Part shown: positions 55,594-64,000 of the stretch, piece after piece
Numbering within the stretch: position 1 is the first letter of the stretch
Layout of the letters: every line of letters starts with the position of its first letter
Assembly (NCBI GenBank): GCA_963728355.1
Contig: CAVSJQ010000013.1
Coordinates: 112,646 to 176,645, forward strand
Direction of reading: 5' to 3'
Source of the DNA: Sva-07 sp963728355
Lineage (GTDB): Bacteria > Actinomycetota > Acidimicrobiia > Acidimicrobiales > Ilumatobacteraceae
DNA length: 64,000 nt
Program-made: the position numbers and the translations under genes
The notes under the pieces: generated by a model
What the model was told of the DNA's origin: nothing
The model's database searches: none
The model's input: only the letters and a program-made list of their open reading frames with translations

Positions 55594-56616
55594 ATGGCAA
55601 GCCAGACGATGAGGGCGATCACCTACCGCGCCTACGGCGCCCCCGACGTCTTGTCGGTGGCCGAGCTGACACGACCGCAGCCTGCAGACGATCAGATGCT
55701 CATTCGCGTGGAGGCGGCGGAGGCATCGAAGACCGACACCGAGATGCGGAGCTTCAGGTACGACGTGAAGTGGTTCTGGTTACCGTTGCGGCTGGCACTT
55801 GGCGTTCGACGACCCCGAAGGAGTGTTCTCGGAACCTACTTCTCCGGTGTGGTCGAGGCGGTTGGTCCTGATGCGAGCGGCTTTGCGGTCGGAGACGAGG
55901 TCTACGGTGCGACCGGGCTCCGGCTCGGCGCCTACGGCGAATTCGTCGTTCTCCCGGCCAGGGCGGCCATCGCCGCGAAACCGGATTCGATGACCTTTGC
56001 CGAAGCGGCTGCAGTGCCCCTGGGTGCAATCAATGCGCTCCACTTCCTCCGGCGCGCCGAGGTCGAGCCCGGCGATTCAGTGCTGATCAACGGTGCAGGT
56101 GGGGTCATCGGCGCGTACGGCGTCCAAGTCGCCCGGATGATGGGCGCTGAGGTCACCGGTGTCGATGCCGCCCACAAGGAGTCATTCGTCCGGTCCATGG
56201 GTGCAACCGACTTCGTGGACTACCAGACCACCGATGTCACCAGCCTGAACAACCGCTACGACGTGATCTTCGACATGGTGCCCTCGACATCGGTCTCGCA
56301 GATGCTGAACCTCCTGAAGCCTGGCGGCCGATACGCGCACGGCAATCCACGGCTGACGACACTGGTCCGAGCGCGGCTTTCTCGGTTCACCGACGAGCGC
56401 ATCCAGGTCGCGAACGCTCACGAGAACCGCGCAGTCCTCGAAGAGCTTGCGGCGATGATCGATGCGGGCGAGTTGTCCAGCATCGTCGATCGAGTCCTGC
56501 CGATGGAGCAGGCGTCCGAAGCACATCGCCTCGTGGACACCGAGCAACGCGTGGGGGCAATCGTCCTCGCCATTGGGCCCAATGCCAACGATCAACGAGC
56601 CCAGCGCGCGCCGTGA
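55594..56616 (+). CDS. Medium-chain dehydrogenase/reductase, quinone oxidoreductase-like
   Basis: 340 residues, NAD(P)-dependent zinc-free MDR type. The N-terminal GroES-like domain contains GTYFSGVVEAVGPDASGFAVGDEVYG. The cofactor-binding Rossmann motif is VLINGAGGVIGAYGVQVARMMGA (about 163-185), followed by the MGATDFVDY strand. No structural-zinc cysteines are seen. Family members reduce quinones or enones; the exact substrate is unknown. Monocistronic, with ATG 55594 behind TAAGGT. Confidence 0.86.
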   Translation: MASQTMRAITYRAYGAPDVLSVAELTRPQPADDQMLIRVEAAEASKTDTEMRSFRYDVKWFWLPLRLALGVRRPRRSVLGTYFSGVVEAVGPDASGFAVGDEVYGATGLRLGAYGEFVVLPARAAIAAKPDSMTFAEAAAVPLGAINALHFLRRAEVEPGDSVLINGAGGVIGAYGVQVARMMGAEVTGVDAAHKESFVRSMGATDFVDYQTTDVTSLNNRYDVIFDMVPSTSVSQMLNLLKPGGRYAHGNPRLTTLVRARLSRFTDERIQVANAHENRAVLEELAAMIDAGELSSIVDRVLPMEQASEAHRLVDTEQRVGAIVLAIGPNANDQRAQRAP

Positions 56617-56929
56617 TCGATCCGCTGGTCGACATCCGTACCGAGGATGCCGAACTCGATCGTGAGCCGGAGCTGGTCGACGCCGCCGACCTGGTCGCCA
56701 GCGCAGCCGAGTCGACCGCTCGGCGCACCTGACGGGTCGGCCGGGTCGTCGTCAGGAACGCCACCGCTCGAGGCCCAGCTCGGCGTTACCTCGAGCTCGC
56801 GGCGTTGGACGCGGTCGGCAACTGCATCGAGGAGCACCGTGTACGCCAACGGCGGTGTGGGCGCCTCGTCGAGTCAGGTTCGTCGGCTAGGGAGGTCGAT
56901 GAAGGCGAAACGGAACCCTGTCGAACGTG
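56617..56929. other. 313-bp gap without a supported gene
   Basis: Overlapping short open frames exist on both strands but none shows a recognisable domain, and their start regions lack ribosome sites. It could be gene remnants. Confidence 0.4.
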
Positions 56930-57244
56930 CTACGCGTCGGATGACGGACGCGCGAGTCGGACGACGAGCCCGTGGACCGCGATGCCGAGACCCCATCCGA
57001 TGAGGACCCAGAGAGACCACCAGGCCCAGAGGTCGCCGGTGAGGCCGGCGGCGAGGTTGATCAGCAGGTTGACGACGAAGATGGCGACGGTCGCGACGGC
57101 GAAGACCGCTGCGTGGACTCGGAAGGCGCTGACCTGCTCGGCGTGGCGGGCTTGGAGGACCGTGTCGTTGGGCCGCTGTGAGGTCTCGGGTGTTGAGGTC
57201 GGCATGGGGTGTCCGTTCGTTCGGGTGAGCAATGGTGGGTTCAT
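56930..57244 (-). CDS. Small 2TM-domain membrane protein
   Basis: 104 residues with two helices (about 45-68 and 75-95) separated by a short loop (GLTGDLWAWW), resembling the 2TM domain (PF13239-like). The start ATG 57244 overlaps the HTH gene stop as ATGA; ATG 57205 is an alternative. Third gene of a small operon whose HTH protein may control it. Confidence 0.7.
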   Translation of the reverse strand: MNPPLLTRTNGHPMPTSTPETSQRPNDTVLQARHAEQVSAFRVHAAVFAVATVAIFVVNLLINLAAGLTGDLWAWWSLWVLIGWGLGIAVHGLVVRLARPSSDA

Positions 57245-57486
57245 GGCGCCGACGAAGCAGATGCGACTGCCGTCGCGATCGTGCCGAGGTCGTCGGCGTC
57301 CGGGGTGAAGAGGTCTTCGATAGGGGCAGAGAAGACGTGGGAGAGACGGAACGCGAGTGGCAGGCTCGGGTCGTAGCGGCCTTTCTCGAGCGCGTTGACG
57401 GTCTGGCGGCTCACGCCGAGGAGGTCGGCCAAGTGCGCCTGGCTCCAGCCGTTGACCGCGCGGAGCTCCTTTAGTCGGTTCTGCAT
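57241..57486 (-). CDS. Cro/CI-type HTH transcriptional regulator
   Basis: An 81-residue protein with a compact helix-turn-helix (MQNRLKELRAVNGWSQAHLA, then LGVSRQTVNALEKGRYDPSL) and a short C-terminal tail. It belongs to the YozG-like small XRE group, often encoded with membrane proteins. ATG 57486 overlaps the preceding stop by one base (TGATG). Probably autoregulatory through the palindrome-like site in the operon promoter. Confidence 0.88.
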   Translation of the reverse strand: MQNRLKELRAVNGWSQAHLADLLGVSRQTVNALEKGRYDPSLPLAFRLSHVFSAPIEDLFTPDADDLGTIATAVASASSAP

Positions 57487-57920
57487 CAGCGCATCCCTCG
57501 GATCAGCAGGGTCCCGCTCCAGGCGGTCATCCCGGCACCGAAGACGAGCCAGCCGCCGTACGTCCAGGCCACGCCGATTCCCCCAAGAAATCCGAGCGCC
57601 ATCGCGACGATCATCGAGACGCCGAACCCGAGCGCCATGCACTCGAGCATCACGATTCGGCCATACTCGTCGGCCCGTTGGACCGCTCGGTAGAGGGCGA
57701 CGGCGACGCCGATCATGGGCACGACGGGGAGCAGCACCCAGAGGCGGGCGCCCGAGGTGCTCGCGTCGACGGTGGTCTCGACGATCGCGAGCACAATGCC
57801 GAAGGTGACGATTGCGGGGATGAACTCGCGCAGGTAGCTGGTGCGCTGGCGCTTGTCCTCTGCGCTCAGCCGAGGCCCGCGGGCGTGTGCTTCGGTTGTC
57901 GTGTCGTGTCGATCTGTCAT
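57486..57920 (-). CDS. Four-helix membrane protein, first gene of the HTH operon
   Basis: 144 residues with a hydrophilic N-terminus (about 1-32) and four hydrophobic helices (about 35-52, 58-78, 90-112, 118-138). No named family recognised. ATG 57920 lies 6 nt after a strong -10, so translation is probably leaderless. It overlaps the HTH start. Confidence 0.7.
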   Translation of the reverse strand: MTDRHDTTTEAHARGPRLSAEDKRQRTSYLREFIPAIVTFGIVLAIVETTVDASTSGARLWVLLPVVPMIGVAVALYRAVQRADEYGRIVMLECMALGFGVSMIVAMALGFLGGIGVAWTYGGWLVFGAGMTAWSGTLLIRGMR

Positions 57921-57926
57921 GTAGTC

Positions 57927-57955
57927 AATGTAAAGGATACTTGTCTATATGTCAA
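57927..57955 (-). promoter_or_regulatory. Strong sigma-70-type promoter: TTGACA - 17 nt - TACATT
   Basis: On the minus strand the -35 TTGACA (57955-57950) is a perfect match. The spacer is exactly 17 nt, the -10 is TACATT (57932-57927), and the ATG follows after 6 nt. It is the clearest promoter in the window. Confidence 0.85.
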
Positions 57956-57956
57956 G
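57940..57956. promoter_or_regulatory. Possible operator CTTGTCTATATGTCAAG
   Basis: A near-palindrome with half sites CTTG and CAAG around an AT-rich centre. It overlaps the -35 and spacer of the HTH operon promoter, so it is a likely autoregulation site. Confidence 0.5.
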
Positions 57957-58257
57957 CACACTTTCCGACAAGCAACCTTGACTCAGTGCACGCGGTGACC
58001 CCGGCCAAGCCTCAAACCGCATCTGCACCTGCAGGTCACTCCTGCCTCCATCAGCCGGCATCACCGAGACGACGGCGACTCGATCCCGTTCCGCTTGAGC
58101 GACGTCATCTACATCCGTGACGGTGCCGAGGCCACCGAAACAGACGAATCTCTCGCGCCGCAACGACCGTGTCCGCACCGATTGATCAGCCCGCCGTCCC
58201 GCCGAACGCTCGCGACTTCGCTGCCCGAGAGCGGGTTGGGTGATCCGATGCGCCCAT
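57957..58257. other. 301-bp gap without a supported gene
   Basis: It lies between the promoter of the HTH operon and the 3' end of the LuxR gene. No convincing coding frame, hairpin terminator or RNA gene is seen. Confidence 0.4.
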
Positions 58258-60432
58258 TCAGAGCAGCCCGTGGCGGCGGGCTGCCTCCACGGCCGACTTG
58301 CGGCCGTCGACGCCGAGCTTGCGGTAGATCGCTTTGCAGTGTGTCTTGACCGTGTTGAGCGACACATACAGCTCACTGGCGATCTCCCGCTGCGAGAGCT
58401 GCGACGGCAGGTAGCGCAGCACAGCCAGCTCGCGTTCGGAGATCTCCTCGACAAGACCGGTTTGCGCGCCGGCCCGCTCCGCGAGCCCGTGCCGAGCCTC
58501 GATGCGTGCCAACGCCGGGCCGACGATGCCGGCATCGGCACACCGATCGACCGCTGCTCTCGCCTCGCGGAGGAACTCGGGGCCACGGGGATCGTCATGC
58601 TCGCAGGCGCTGTCGCCGACGAGCGCGAGCACGTACCCGCTCATGAGTGGTTCTGGCGCCCGTCTGGCGAGCGCAACGGCACGGTCGGCAGCGGCGGTTC
58701 GTCGCTCCGGGTTCGCGCTGGTTCGGGCGACGATCGCATGGGAGATCGACAGCTGCGGCGCCTCGGACACGCCATGACCGCTGGCGTGGTCGAGGCTTGC
58801 CGCTGCGTGACGGGCTGCGGCGATGCGGTTGTCCGACTCCATGTCGACGACAGCCGCGAGGCCCGGGGCGAGCGACGCTGCGTAGTCCGACGGTTCGGAG
58901 GCCCCGAGCTCGCTGGCAATCGCGATGTAGCGGCGCGCTTCGTCGAACATCCCTGCCCAGGTGTGCGCGGCCGCCAGACCGATGGCCTGTGTCGATTCGG
59001 TCGGTTCGGTCATCTGATCGGCGATGGCCGTGGCCGCACCCAACTCGCCTTCGGCGAGGTGGACCATGATCCCGAGTGAGGCGGTGAGGTTGGCGTCGGT
59101 TCCGTCGTCGAGCCGTGCGGCGATGTCGTAGTAGTGCCGGGCACCAGCGAAGCGGCCCGTCGTGAAGTCGATCCACCCACGCACGAGTGCACTGCGCGCG
59201 TGGCGTTCGGGCAGGTCGCCGAGTCGATCGAGCAGTCGGAGCACGGTGAAGATCTGTCCGCCGTTCAGCAGGGCAGTGGCGTGGATGGCGATCAGGTCAC
59301 CGGCAGTGGCGAGGTCGCCGCCCGAGATGTAATGCCCGATCGCGGTGTACATGTCGCCGTGGGCGCGGTGCCAGGCGGCGGCGGCGAGATGGAGATCAGG
59401 GAGGCGGCCGGGGATCTCCCGTCGGGCTTCCAGTCGAAGGAGGTCGCCCAGCAGGTGGTGGTAGCGGAAGGCGGTGCCGGTGTGGTCGAGACCGACGACC
59501 AGCTGGTTCGAGGCGGCGATACGTTGCAGCCACGCGCTCCCGTCGGTGGATCCGGTGACGACGTCGACCAAGGAGCCGGTGAGGCGATCGAGGATCGACG
59601 TCTCGATCAACCGCCGGCGGTCGTCGGGCTGGATCGACGCGAGCAGCTCGTCGGTGAGGTAGTCGACGACGAGCTGGTTGGTGCCGCCGAAGCCGGCGAT
59701 GAAGCCGGTCGCGTCGTCGAGTCCGGTCAGCGAGAGCCCGGCCAGCACGAGACCGGCCGCCCATCCCTCCGTCCGATCGCACAGCTCGCTGACCATGATC
59801 CGATCGAGCGACGCAGTGGCGAGCAGGTCGACCGCCTCGTCGGCGTCGAAGCGCAGGTCGGCGGCGCGGATCTCGGTGAGCTGACCCCGCACGCGGAGTC
59901 GGCCCAGGCGGAACGGCGGGTCGGTGCGCGTCGCGATGACCATGCGGACGTGGTCGGGACACAGCTCGACCAGCCGTTCGACGCCTGCGTGGACGTCGGG
60001 GTTGTCGATCAGATGGTAATCGTCGATCACGACGGCGAGCGGGCCCGGCACAGCTGCGAGCGCATTGACCAGTACCGGGATGACCGCGTCGGGTGCGCCG
60101 CCCGAGGACACGATGGTGCCCGAGAGCGAGTCGCTGATGCCCGGTCGGATGCGATCGATCGCAGCGACGAGGTACGACCAGAACCGCACCGGGTCGACGT
60201 CGCTGTCCTCCACCTGCAGCCACGCAAGATCCTCGCCGCGGACATCCAGACTCCCGGCGAGCAGCGTCGACTTGCCCGATCCCGCTGGTGCGCTCACGAG
60301 GACGAGGCGATGATGCTCTGCGACCGCCCGTGCGAGGAGATCGTCGAGCCGGGCGCGACGGACGAGGCGGCTCGGCACCGTTGGTGCCTGCAGCTTGGTG
60401 GCGATCAGCTCGCCCACATCGTTCCCGGCCAT
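58258..60432 (-). CDS. Large ATP-binding LuxR-family regulator (MalT-like)
   Basis: 724 residues. The N-terminal STAND-type ATPase has Walker A APAGSGKST (near 50) and Walker B LAVVIDDYHLI. A long alpha-helical repeat region follows (about 330-640), and the C-terminal LuxR HTH reads ISERELAVLRYLPSQLSQRE, then VSLNTVKTHCKAIYRKLGV. These regulators switch on target genes when a ligand binds. ATG 60432 lies 8 nt behind TAGAGT on the minus strand; the open frame to 60486 is less likely. The divergently encoded membrane/ABC cluster is the obvious candidate target. Confidence 0.9.
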   Translation of the reverse strand: MAGNDVGELIATKLQAPTVPSRLVRRARLDDLLARAVAEHHRLVLVSAPAGSGKSTLLAGSLDVRGEDLAWLQVEDSDVDPVRFWSYLVAAIDRIRPGISDSLSGTIVSSGGAPDAVIPVLVNALAAVPGPLAVVIDDYHLIDNPDVHAGVERLVELCPDHVRMVIATRTDPPFRLGRLRVRGQLTEIRAADLRFDADEAVDLLATASLDRIMVSELCDRTEGWAAGLVLAGLSLTGLDDATGFIAGFGGTNQLVVDYLTDELLASIQPDDRRRLIETSILDRLTGSLVDVVTGSTDGSAWLQRIAASNQLVVGLDHTGTAFRYHHLLGDLLRLEARREIPGRLPDLHLAAAAWHRAHGDMYTAIGHYISGGDLATAGDLIAIHATALLNGGQIFTVLRLLDRLGDLPERHARSALVRGWIDFTTGRFAGARHYYDIAARLDDGTDANLTASLGIMVHLAEGELGAATAIADQMTEPTESTQAIGLAAAHTWAGMFDEARRYIAIASELGASEPSDYAASLAPGLAAVVDMESDNRIAAARHAAASLDHASGHGVSEAPQLSISHAIVARTSANPERRTAAADRAVALARRAPEPLMSGYVLALVGDSACEHDDPRGPEFLREARAAVDRCADAGIVGPALARIEARHGLAERAGAQTGLVEEISERELAVLRYLPSQLSQREIASELYVSLNTVKTHCKAIYRKLGVDGRKSAVEAARRHGLL

Positions 60433-60440
60433 CACCACCG

Positions 60441-60446
60441 ACTCTA
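60441..60446 (-). promoter_or_regulatory. Putative -10 box TAGAGT of the LuxR gene
   Basis: On the minus strand it ends 8 nt before ATG 60432. Confidence 0.45.
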
Positions 60447-60553
60447 GGAGGCCGACAACACTGCGCAAGTCGGAGCCGGTCCGCACGGTTCACCCGGGTG
60501 AGATCGCCGGGCGAGGGATGACTGATCACCCCACTCGACGAGACCGTGGTGTC

Positions 60554-60832
60554 ATGACCGAACGAACGGGCTCGACCCGCTACGAGATCGAGATCGGTGG
60601 CCACGCCTCCGACCGCGTGCTCCGTCCGGTCATCGACGAGTTCGGCATCGACCTGACAGAGGCCGGCACCACCCGCCTCGTCGGAACGATCCGAGACCCG
60701 TCACACCTCAACGGGCTGCTCGCCCACTTCACCTCACTCAACATCGAGGTGATGGCGCTGCGTCGACTCGACCAGACCACGGGCGCCACGTCCCCAACCT
60801 GCTCCAGCGAACCCGAAAGGCATCAGCCATGA
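60554..60832 (+). CDS. Small soluble protein of unknown function
   Basis: 92 residues, alternating beta/alpha pattern (YEIEIGGHASDRVLRPVI, then TTRLVGTIRDPSHLNGLLA and FTSLNIEVMALRRLD). It resembles small actinobacterial proteins of this shape without a named function. The ATG at 60554 is chosen over the longer frame. The stop overlaps the next start (ATGA), making it the first gene of the cluster facing the LuxR gene. Confidence 0.6.
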   Translation: MTERTGSTRYEIEIGGHASDRVLRPVIDEFGIDLTEAGTTRLVGTIRDPSHLNGLLAHFTSLNIEVMALRRLDQTTGATSPTCSSEPERHQP

Positions 60833-61548
60833 CCATCCACGCCCCAGCTTCCATCGCGCATCCCGCGACGAACGCCACCGACGGCCGCCTCGGCCGCATC
60901 GGCGGCGCAGCCGCACTGCTCGCCGCCGGCACCTTCGGCTACGGCATCGCGTTGTTCGCGACGTCGCTCGGCGACTACGTCGATCCCGACGCCACACCAG
61001 CCGAGTCGGTCGACTTCCTCGTCGACCACCAAGGCCAGCTCCTCGCCTGGTACATCGGCATCTTCATCGTCTTCGGCGCCGCTCTCGTCCCACTCGCGCT
61101 CGCACTGCGGCAGCGACTCGTCGACCGGGCGCCGATCCTCGCCAACACTGCAGCCGTGTTCGCCGCGATCTGGGCCGCGCTCATGTACGCGACCGGCATG
61201 ATCTCCAACATCGGGATCGAAGCCGTCGCCGACCTCGCCGACACCGACCCCGACCGCGCCGTCTCCGTGTGGTCCGCGATCGACACCGTCACCAACGGAC
61301 TCGGCGGCGGCAACGAACTCGTCGGCGGCATCTGGATCGGCCTCATCTCCATCGCCGGCTTCGCCACCGCCCGTCTCCCGCGCTGGCTCAACGTCACCGG
61401 CGTCGTCACCGCGATCGCCGGACTGGTCACGGTCGTCCCTGCGTTCGAAGTCGTGGAGATGGTCTTTGGCCTGGGCTCGATCGTCTGGTTCGTCGGCGTC
61501 GGCATCACCCTCCTCCGCCGCGACGAGCAGGGCGGTGCGCTGTCATGA
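60829..61548 (+). CDS. Membrane protein, DUF4386-like
   Basis: 239 residues with about six helices (about 25-45, 65-85, 98-118, 155-178, 186-204, 208-228). The layout (GRIGGAAALLAAGTF, YIGIFIVFGAALVPLALALRQR) resembles DUF4386-type proteins. ATG 60829 overlaps the previous stop (ATGA), and its own stop overlaps the next start. Function unknown. Confidence 0.68.
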   Translation: MTIHAPASIAHPATNATDGRLGRIGGAAALLAAGTFGYGIALFATSLGDYVDPDATPAESVDFLVDHQGQLLAWYIGIFIVFGAALVPLALALRQRLVDRAPILANTAAVFAAIWAALMYATGMISNIGIEAVADLADTDPDRAVSVWSAIDTVTNGLGGGNELVGGIWIGLISIAGFATARLPRWLNVTGVVTAIAGLVTVVPAFEVVEMVFGLGSIVWFVGVGITLLRRDEQGGALS

Positions 61549-62009
61549 GCACTGTCGCCGTCCACCCGGCAACCGTCCGATCCGGACCTGGCGCCCGGGC
61601 GGCAGCGCTCGACGTCGCGGTGATCTGCACCTCCTTCGCCGGGCTCCAGATCGCACTGGCGGCCGGCGCACCTCTCGGCGAGCACGTCTGGGGCGGCACG
61701 CAGGATCGTGTGCTCTCCGGCGGCATGCGCATCGTCGCCGTCGGCGCCGCTGTGGTCCTGGGTGGCATGGCATCCGTCGTGACCCGGCGAGCGGGCCTGT
61801 TCGGGCGCCCCGCCCGCTGGCTCTCGCCCGCCACCTGGGGCGTCGCCGGCTACTTCGCCCTCAACACCCTGGGCAATCTCGCCTCGAGCAGCGACGTCGA
61901 ACGGTACGTCTTCGGACCGGCGACGGCCGTGGCCGCCGCGCTCACCGCCGTCGTGGCCTGCCGATCGAGTCGGCAGCTCCACCCCCGAAAGTTCGAGATG
62001 TCGGGATGA
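61545..62009 (+). CDS. Four-helix membrane protein of unknown function
   Basis: 154 residues with hydrophobic segments near 20-40, 60-80, 90-110 and 115-135. It starts at ATG 61545 (ATGA overlap with the upstream gene). The longer open frame from 61269 is antisense-like Arg/His-rich sequence and is rejected. No family recognised. Confidence 0.65.
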   Translation: MSTVAVHPATVRSGPGARAAALDVAVICTSFAGLQIALAAGAPLGEHVWGGTQDRVLSGGMRIVAVGAAVVLGGMASVVTRRAGLFGRPARWLSPATWGVAGYFALNTLGNLASSSDVERYVFGPATAVAAALTAVVACRSSRQLHPRKFEMSG

Positions 62010-62183
62010 TCGCGCCGACGGTCATCGTCCTCGACATGGTCGTTGCGCTCGCTGCGACGGCGGGCTGTGCCTCACCGCATGGCCCGTTCGGTCAACAGTT
62101 CGGCCGCGCCAGCCAAGACCCACCGTGCCCGACCTCCCTACGGTCGACCCTGCCCGCCCCAACGAATCGGAGAAACACACCGC

Positions 62184-62423
62184 ATGACAAGCACGACGAA
62201 CCAACACCCGACACCCGGGCCTCAGCGACGGTCGACGCTGCGACGGTTTGTGCCGTTCGTGTGGCTCGCCCTGTCGGCGGCATGGGCGGCCGTCATCATC
62301 GTCACCGATCAGGTGGCGTGGCCCCTGGCGCTCTGGATCGCCACCACCCTCGGCCCGCTCACCGCCCTCGAACGACGTGGCCGGCACAACGACACGACCT
62401 ACACGAACGGAGCATCGACATGA
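62184..62423 (+). CDS. Small membrane protein preceding the ABC ATPase
   Basis: 79 residues with two helices (about 25-43 and 46-62) and a hydrophilic tail. ATG 62184 has GGAG 15 nt upstream (CGGAGAAACACACCGC), a weak fit. The stop overlaps the ATPase ATG as ATGA. The 174 bp before it hold no supported gene. Function unknown. Confidence 0.55.
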   Translation: MTSTTNQHPTPGPQRRSTLRRFVPFVWLALSAAWAAVIIVTDQVAWPLALWIATTLGPLTALERRGRHNDTTYTNGAST

Positions 62424-63316
62424 TCGAGATCTCAGCCATCACCAAGCGGTACGGAACCCGGGTCGCCGTCGACGACGCGACCTTCGACGTCGCCGCCGGC
62501 CGGGTCACCGGATTCGTCGGCCCGAACGGCGCCGGCAAGTCGACCACCATGCGGGTGATGGTGGGGCTCAGCCGACCCGACACCGGCGAGGTCCGCTACG
62601 CCGGCACCCGGTACACCGACCTCACCAACCCGGCCCGAGTCGTCGGTGCCGTGCTCGACGCCCGGGCGATGCACCCCGGCCGCAGCGCCCGCAACCACCT
62701 CCGCGCCGCCGCCGCGCTCAGCAACATCACACCCACCCGAGTCGACGAGGTGCTCGACGCGGTCGGACTGACCAGCGCCGCTGACCAGCGCGCCGGCGGG
62801 TTCTCGCTCGGCATGCGACAGCGTCTCGCGCTCGCCGGCGCGCTGCTCGGCGAACCCGACGTGCTGCTGCTCGACGAACCATCCAATGGCCTCGATCCCG
62901 ACGGCATCCGCTGGCTCCGCACCTATCTGCGGGACTTCGCCAACCAGGGCGGCACCGTGTTCGTGTCGAGCCACCTCATCGCCGAGCTCGCCATGTTCGC
63001 CGATGACCTCGTGGTGATCGGCGGCGGCCGCATCCTGGCCGCCGACACCGTCGACACGATCACCGCCAGCACCGACGTCACCGTCGTCACGGAGACCCCA
63101 CACACCGCCGACCTCATCGGGCTGCTCGCCACCCACGGCATCAGCGCCGACGTCGATGGCGACCGACTCCTCATCCACGGAACCACCCGCCACGACATCG
63201 CCCGGCTTGCGTTCGACCACCGGATCCGACTCGACGAGCTCACCGAGACCACGAGCTCGCTCGAGGACATCCTCCTCGATCTCACCAATACCACCGCCGA
63301 ATTCGCCTCCGCCTGA
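62420..63316 (+). CDS. ABC transporter ATPase (multidrug/ABC-2 exporter type)
   Basis: 298 residues. Walker A GPNGAGKST (about 35), signature FSLGMRQRLALAGALL, Walker B VLLLDEPSNGLD and H-loop VSSHLIAE, typical of ABC-2 exporters such as drug or lantibiotic-immunity pumps. The start is ATG 62420 with an ATGA overlap. Its partner permease gene follows after 36 bp but is frameshifted. Confidence 0.92.
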   Translation: MIEISAITKRYGTRVAVDDATFDVAAGRVTGFVGPNGAGKSTTMRVMVGLSRPDTGEVRYAGTRYTDLTNPARVVGAVLDARAMHPGRSARNHLRAAAALSNITPTRVDEVLDAVGLTSAADQRAGGFSLGMRQRLALAGALLGEPDVLLLDEPSNGLDPDGIRWLRTYLRDFANQGGTVFVSSHLIAELAMFADDLVVIGGGRILAADTVDTITASTDVTVVTETPHTADLIGLLATHGISADVDGDRLLIHGTTRHDIARLAFDHRIRLDELTETTSSLEDILLDLTNTTAEFASA

Positions 63317-63352
63317 ACCCGTCTGCCACCCGACTCCAGGAGCCCATACCTC

Positions 63353-64000
63353 ATGAACTCGACCTTCGCCACCCCCACAACTGCCGCGTCGTCCGCGGCC
63401 CCCACCTTCCGGCGCCACGACCCGACACCGGACCGCACCCGCAGCCCGCTTCCGCCGGCATCGCCAGCGAGTGGATCAAGCTCCGCACGGTCCGCTCGAC
63501 GGCCGGACTCCTCGGCTTGACCGCCGCCGTCGCGGCGCTCGTCGTCGGCGGGCTCACCGCCGCCGCCCCCGACATCGCACCCGAGATCGCCGAAGGTCTC
63601 GCGTTCCCCGTCGTGTTCTGCGCCGTGTTCGCGTCGGTCGCGGGCATCCTCGTGTTCACCAGCGACGTGCAACACGGCACACTCGAACCGACGCTCATCG
63701 CACAACCGTCCCGAGGGAAGGTGGCTGCGGCCAAGGCTGCCATCGCCCTCACCTTCGGCGCCGCGATCGCCGTCGTCGGCCAGCTCACCGGCCTGCTCGG
63801 CGGCGTCGCCGCGCGTGCCGACCTCGGCGATCAGGCACTGATCGTCGAGCGAGCACTGTGGGCGACGGGGTTCGTCGCGCTCGCTTCGATGCTCGGTCTC
63901 GGAGTCGGCATGATCGCCCGTCACAGCGCCGCCGCGATCCTCTGGGCTCCTGGTGCGGCGGCTCGTCGTCGAGAACCTCATCGTCGCCCTGGCACCGGCA
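63353..64000 (+). pseudogene. ABC-2 type permease, frameshifted, cut by window end
   Basis: The ATG at 63353 opens a frame (MNSTFATPTTAASSAAPTF...) that stops at about 63520. A second frame from about 63460 encodes a clear permease (GIASEWIKLRTVRSTAGLL, then TSDVQHGTLEPTLIAQPSR and further helices). Near 63939 that frame is lost again and the family-like sequence SGLLVRRLVVENLIVALAPA resumes one base on. A single extra C would explain the second break. Either sequence errors or a decayed gene. The 3' end lies beyond the window. Confidence 0.7.

Noticed and set aside
56592..57003. Short frames on both strands after the MDR gene
   Set aside because: No domain, no ribosome site and contradictory overlaps; listed only as a gap.
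62006..62183. Lipoprotein-like start (MIAPTVIVLD... ATAGC) in frame with the ABC ATPase
   Set aside because: The frame runs through Arg/His-rich sequence into the ATPase, whose own ATG with ATGA overlap is far better supported.

Overview
The window is a high-GC chromosomal stretch with dense genes, short gaps, frequent GTG starts and ATGA/GTGA stop-start overlaps. The multifunctional 2-oxoglutarate enzyme (kgd), the LLM-type (F420-like) oxidoreductase, the order uvrB / uvrA / uvrC / rapZ / gap-pgk-tpiA / secG, and a LexA box of the GAAC-N4-GTTC type all point to an actinobacterium. My best inference is an Ilumatobacter-like member of the Acidimicrobiia; no rRNA is present to prove it.

Layout. 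0-9.2 kb: mraY without its usual division-cluster neighbours, an aldo/keto reductase, an FtsH-like membrane AAA protease, kgd and a HAD phosphatase. 9.3-16.1 kb: nucleic-acid genes (a NYN nuclease-S1-histone-tail fusion, xthA, a UvrD-like helicase, uvrB). 16.2-26.4 kb: signalling and membrane genes (cyclase-ATPase, K+ channel, giant membrane protein, NarL-type two-component pair). 26.4-36.6 kb: uvrA, an MFS transporter, an AbiEi-like/DUF559 protein, a rhomboid-like protein, uvrC, and a divergent LLM oxidoreductase/methyltransferase pair. 36.8-40.8 kb: rapZ and the gap-pgk-tpiA glycolytic operon. 41-54.5 kb: two paralogous oligopeptide-type ABC transporter operons placed between tpiA and secG. 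54.6-55.0 kb: secG, tRNA-Leu(GAG) and a strong terminator. 55-64 kb: a more accessory region with a quinone-reductase-like enzyme, a small HTH operon, a large MalT-like LuxR regulator and a membrane/ABC export cluster that ends in a frameshifted permease.

How it works together. uvrA, uvrB, uvrC and a UvrD-type helicase give nearly all of nucleotide excision repair, with SOS boxes in front of uvrB and uvrA. gap, pgk and tpiA form one glycolytic unit. The two transporters each have a binding lipoprotein, permeases and ATPases, and each is headed by a look-alike 5' leader RNA.

Most notable non-coding signals: (1) the paired leaders of the two binding-protein genes, each with an extended -10, a hairpin with an 11-nt GGGAGGG loop, an anti-Shine-Dalgarno CCTCC and an AGGAGG ribosome site that could pair in mutually exclusive ways; (2) nine copies of an approximately 48-bp intergenic palindrome, mostly in tandem pairs 61-65 bp apart; (3) a recurring TANNNT box 6-9 nt before start codons, implying common leaderless mRNAs; (4) two divergent -10 boxes that share the same two bases.
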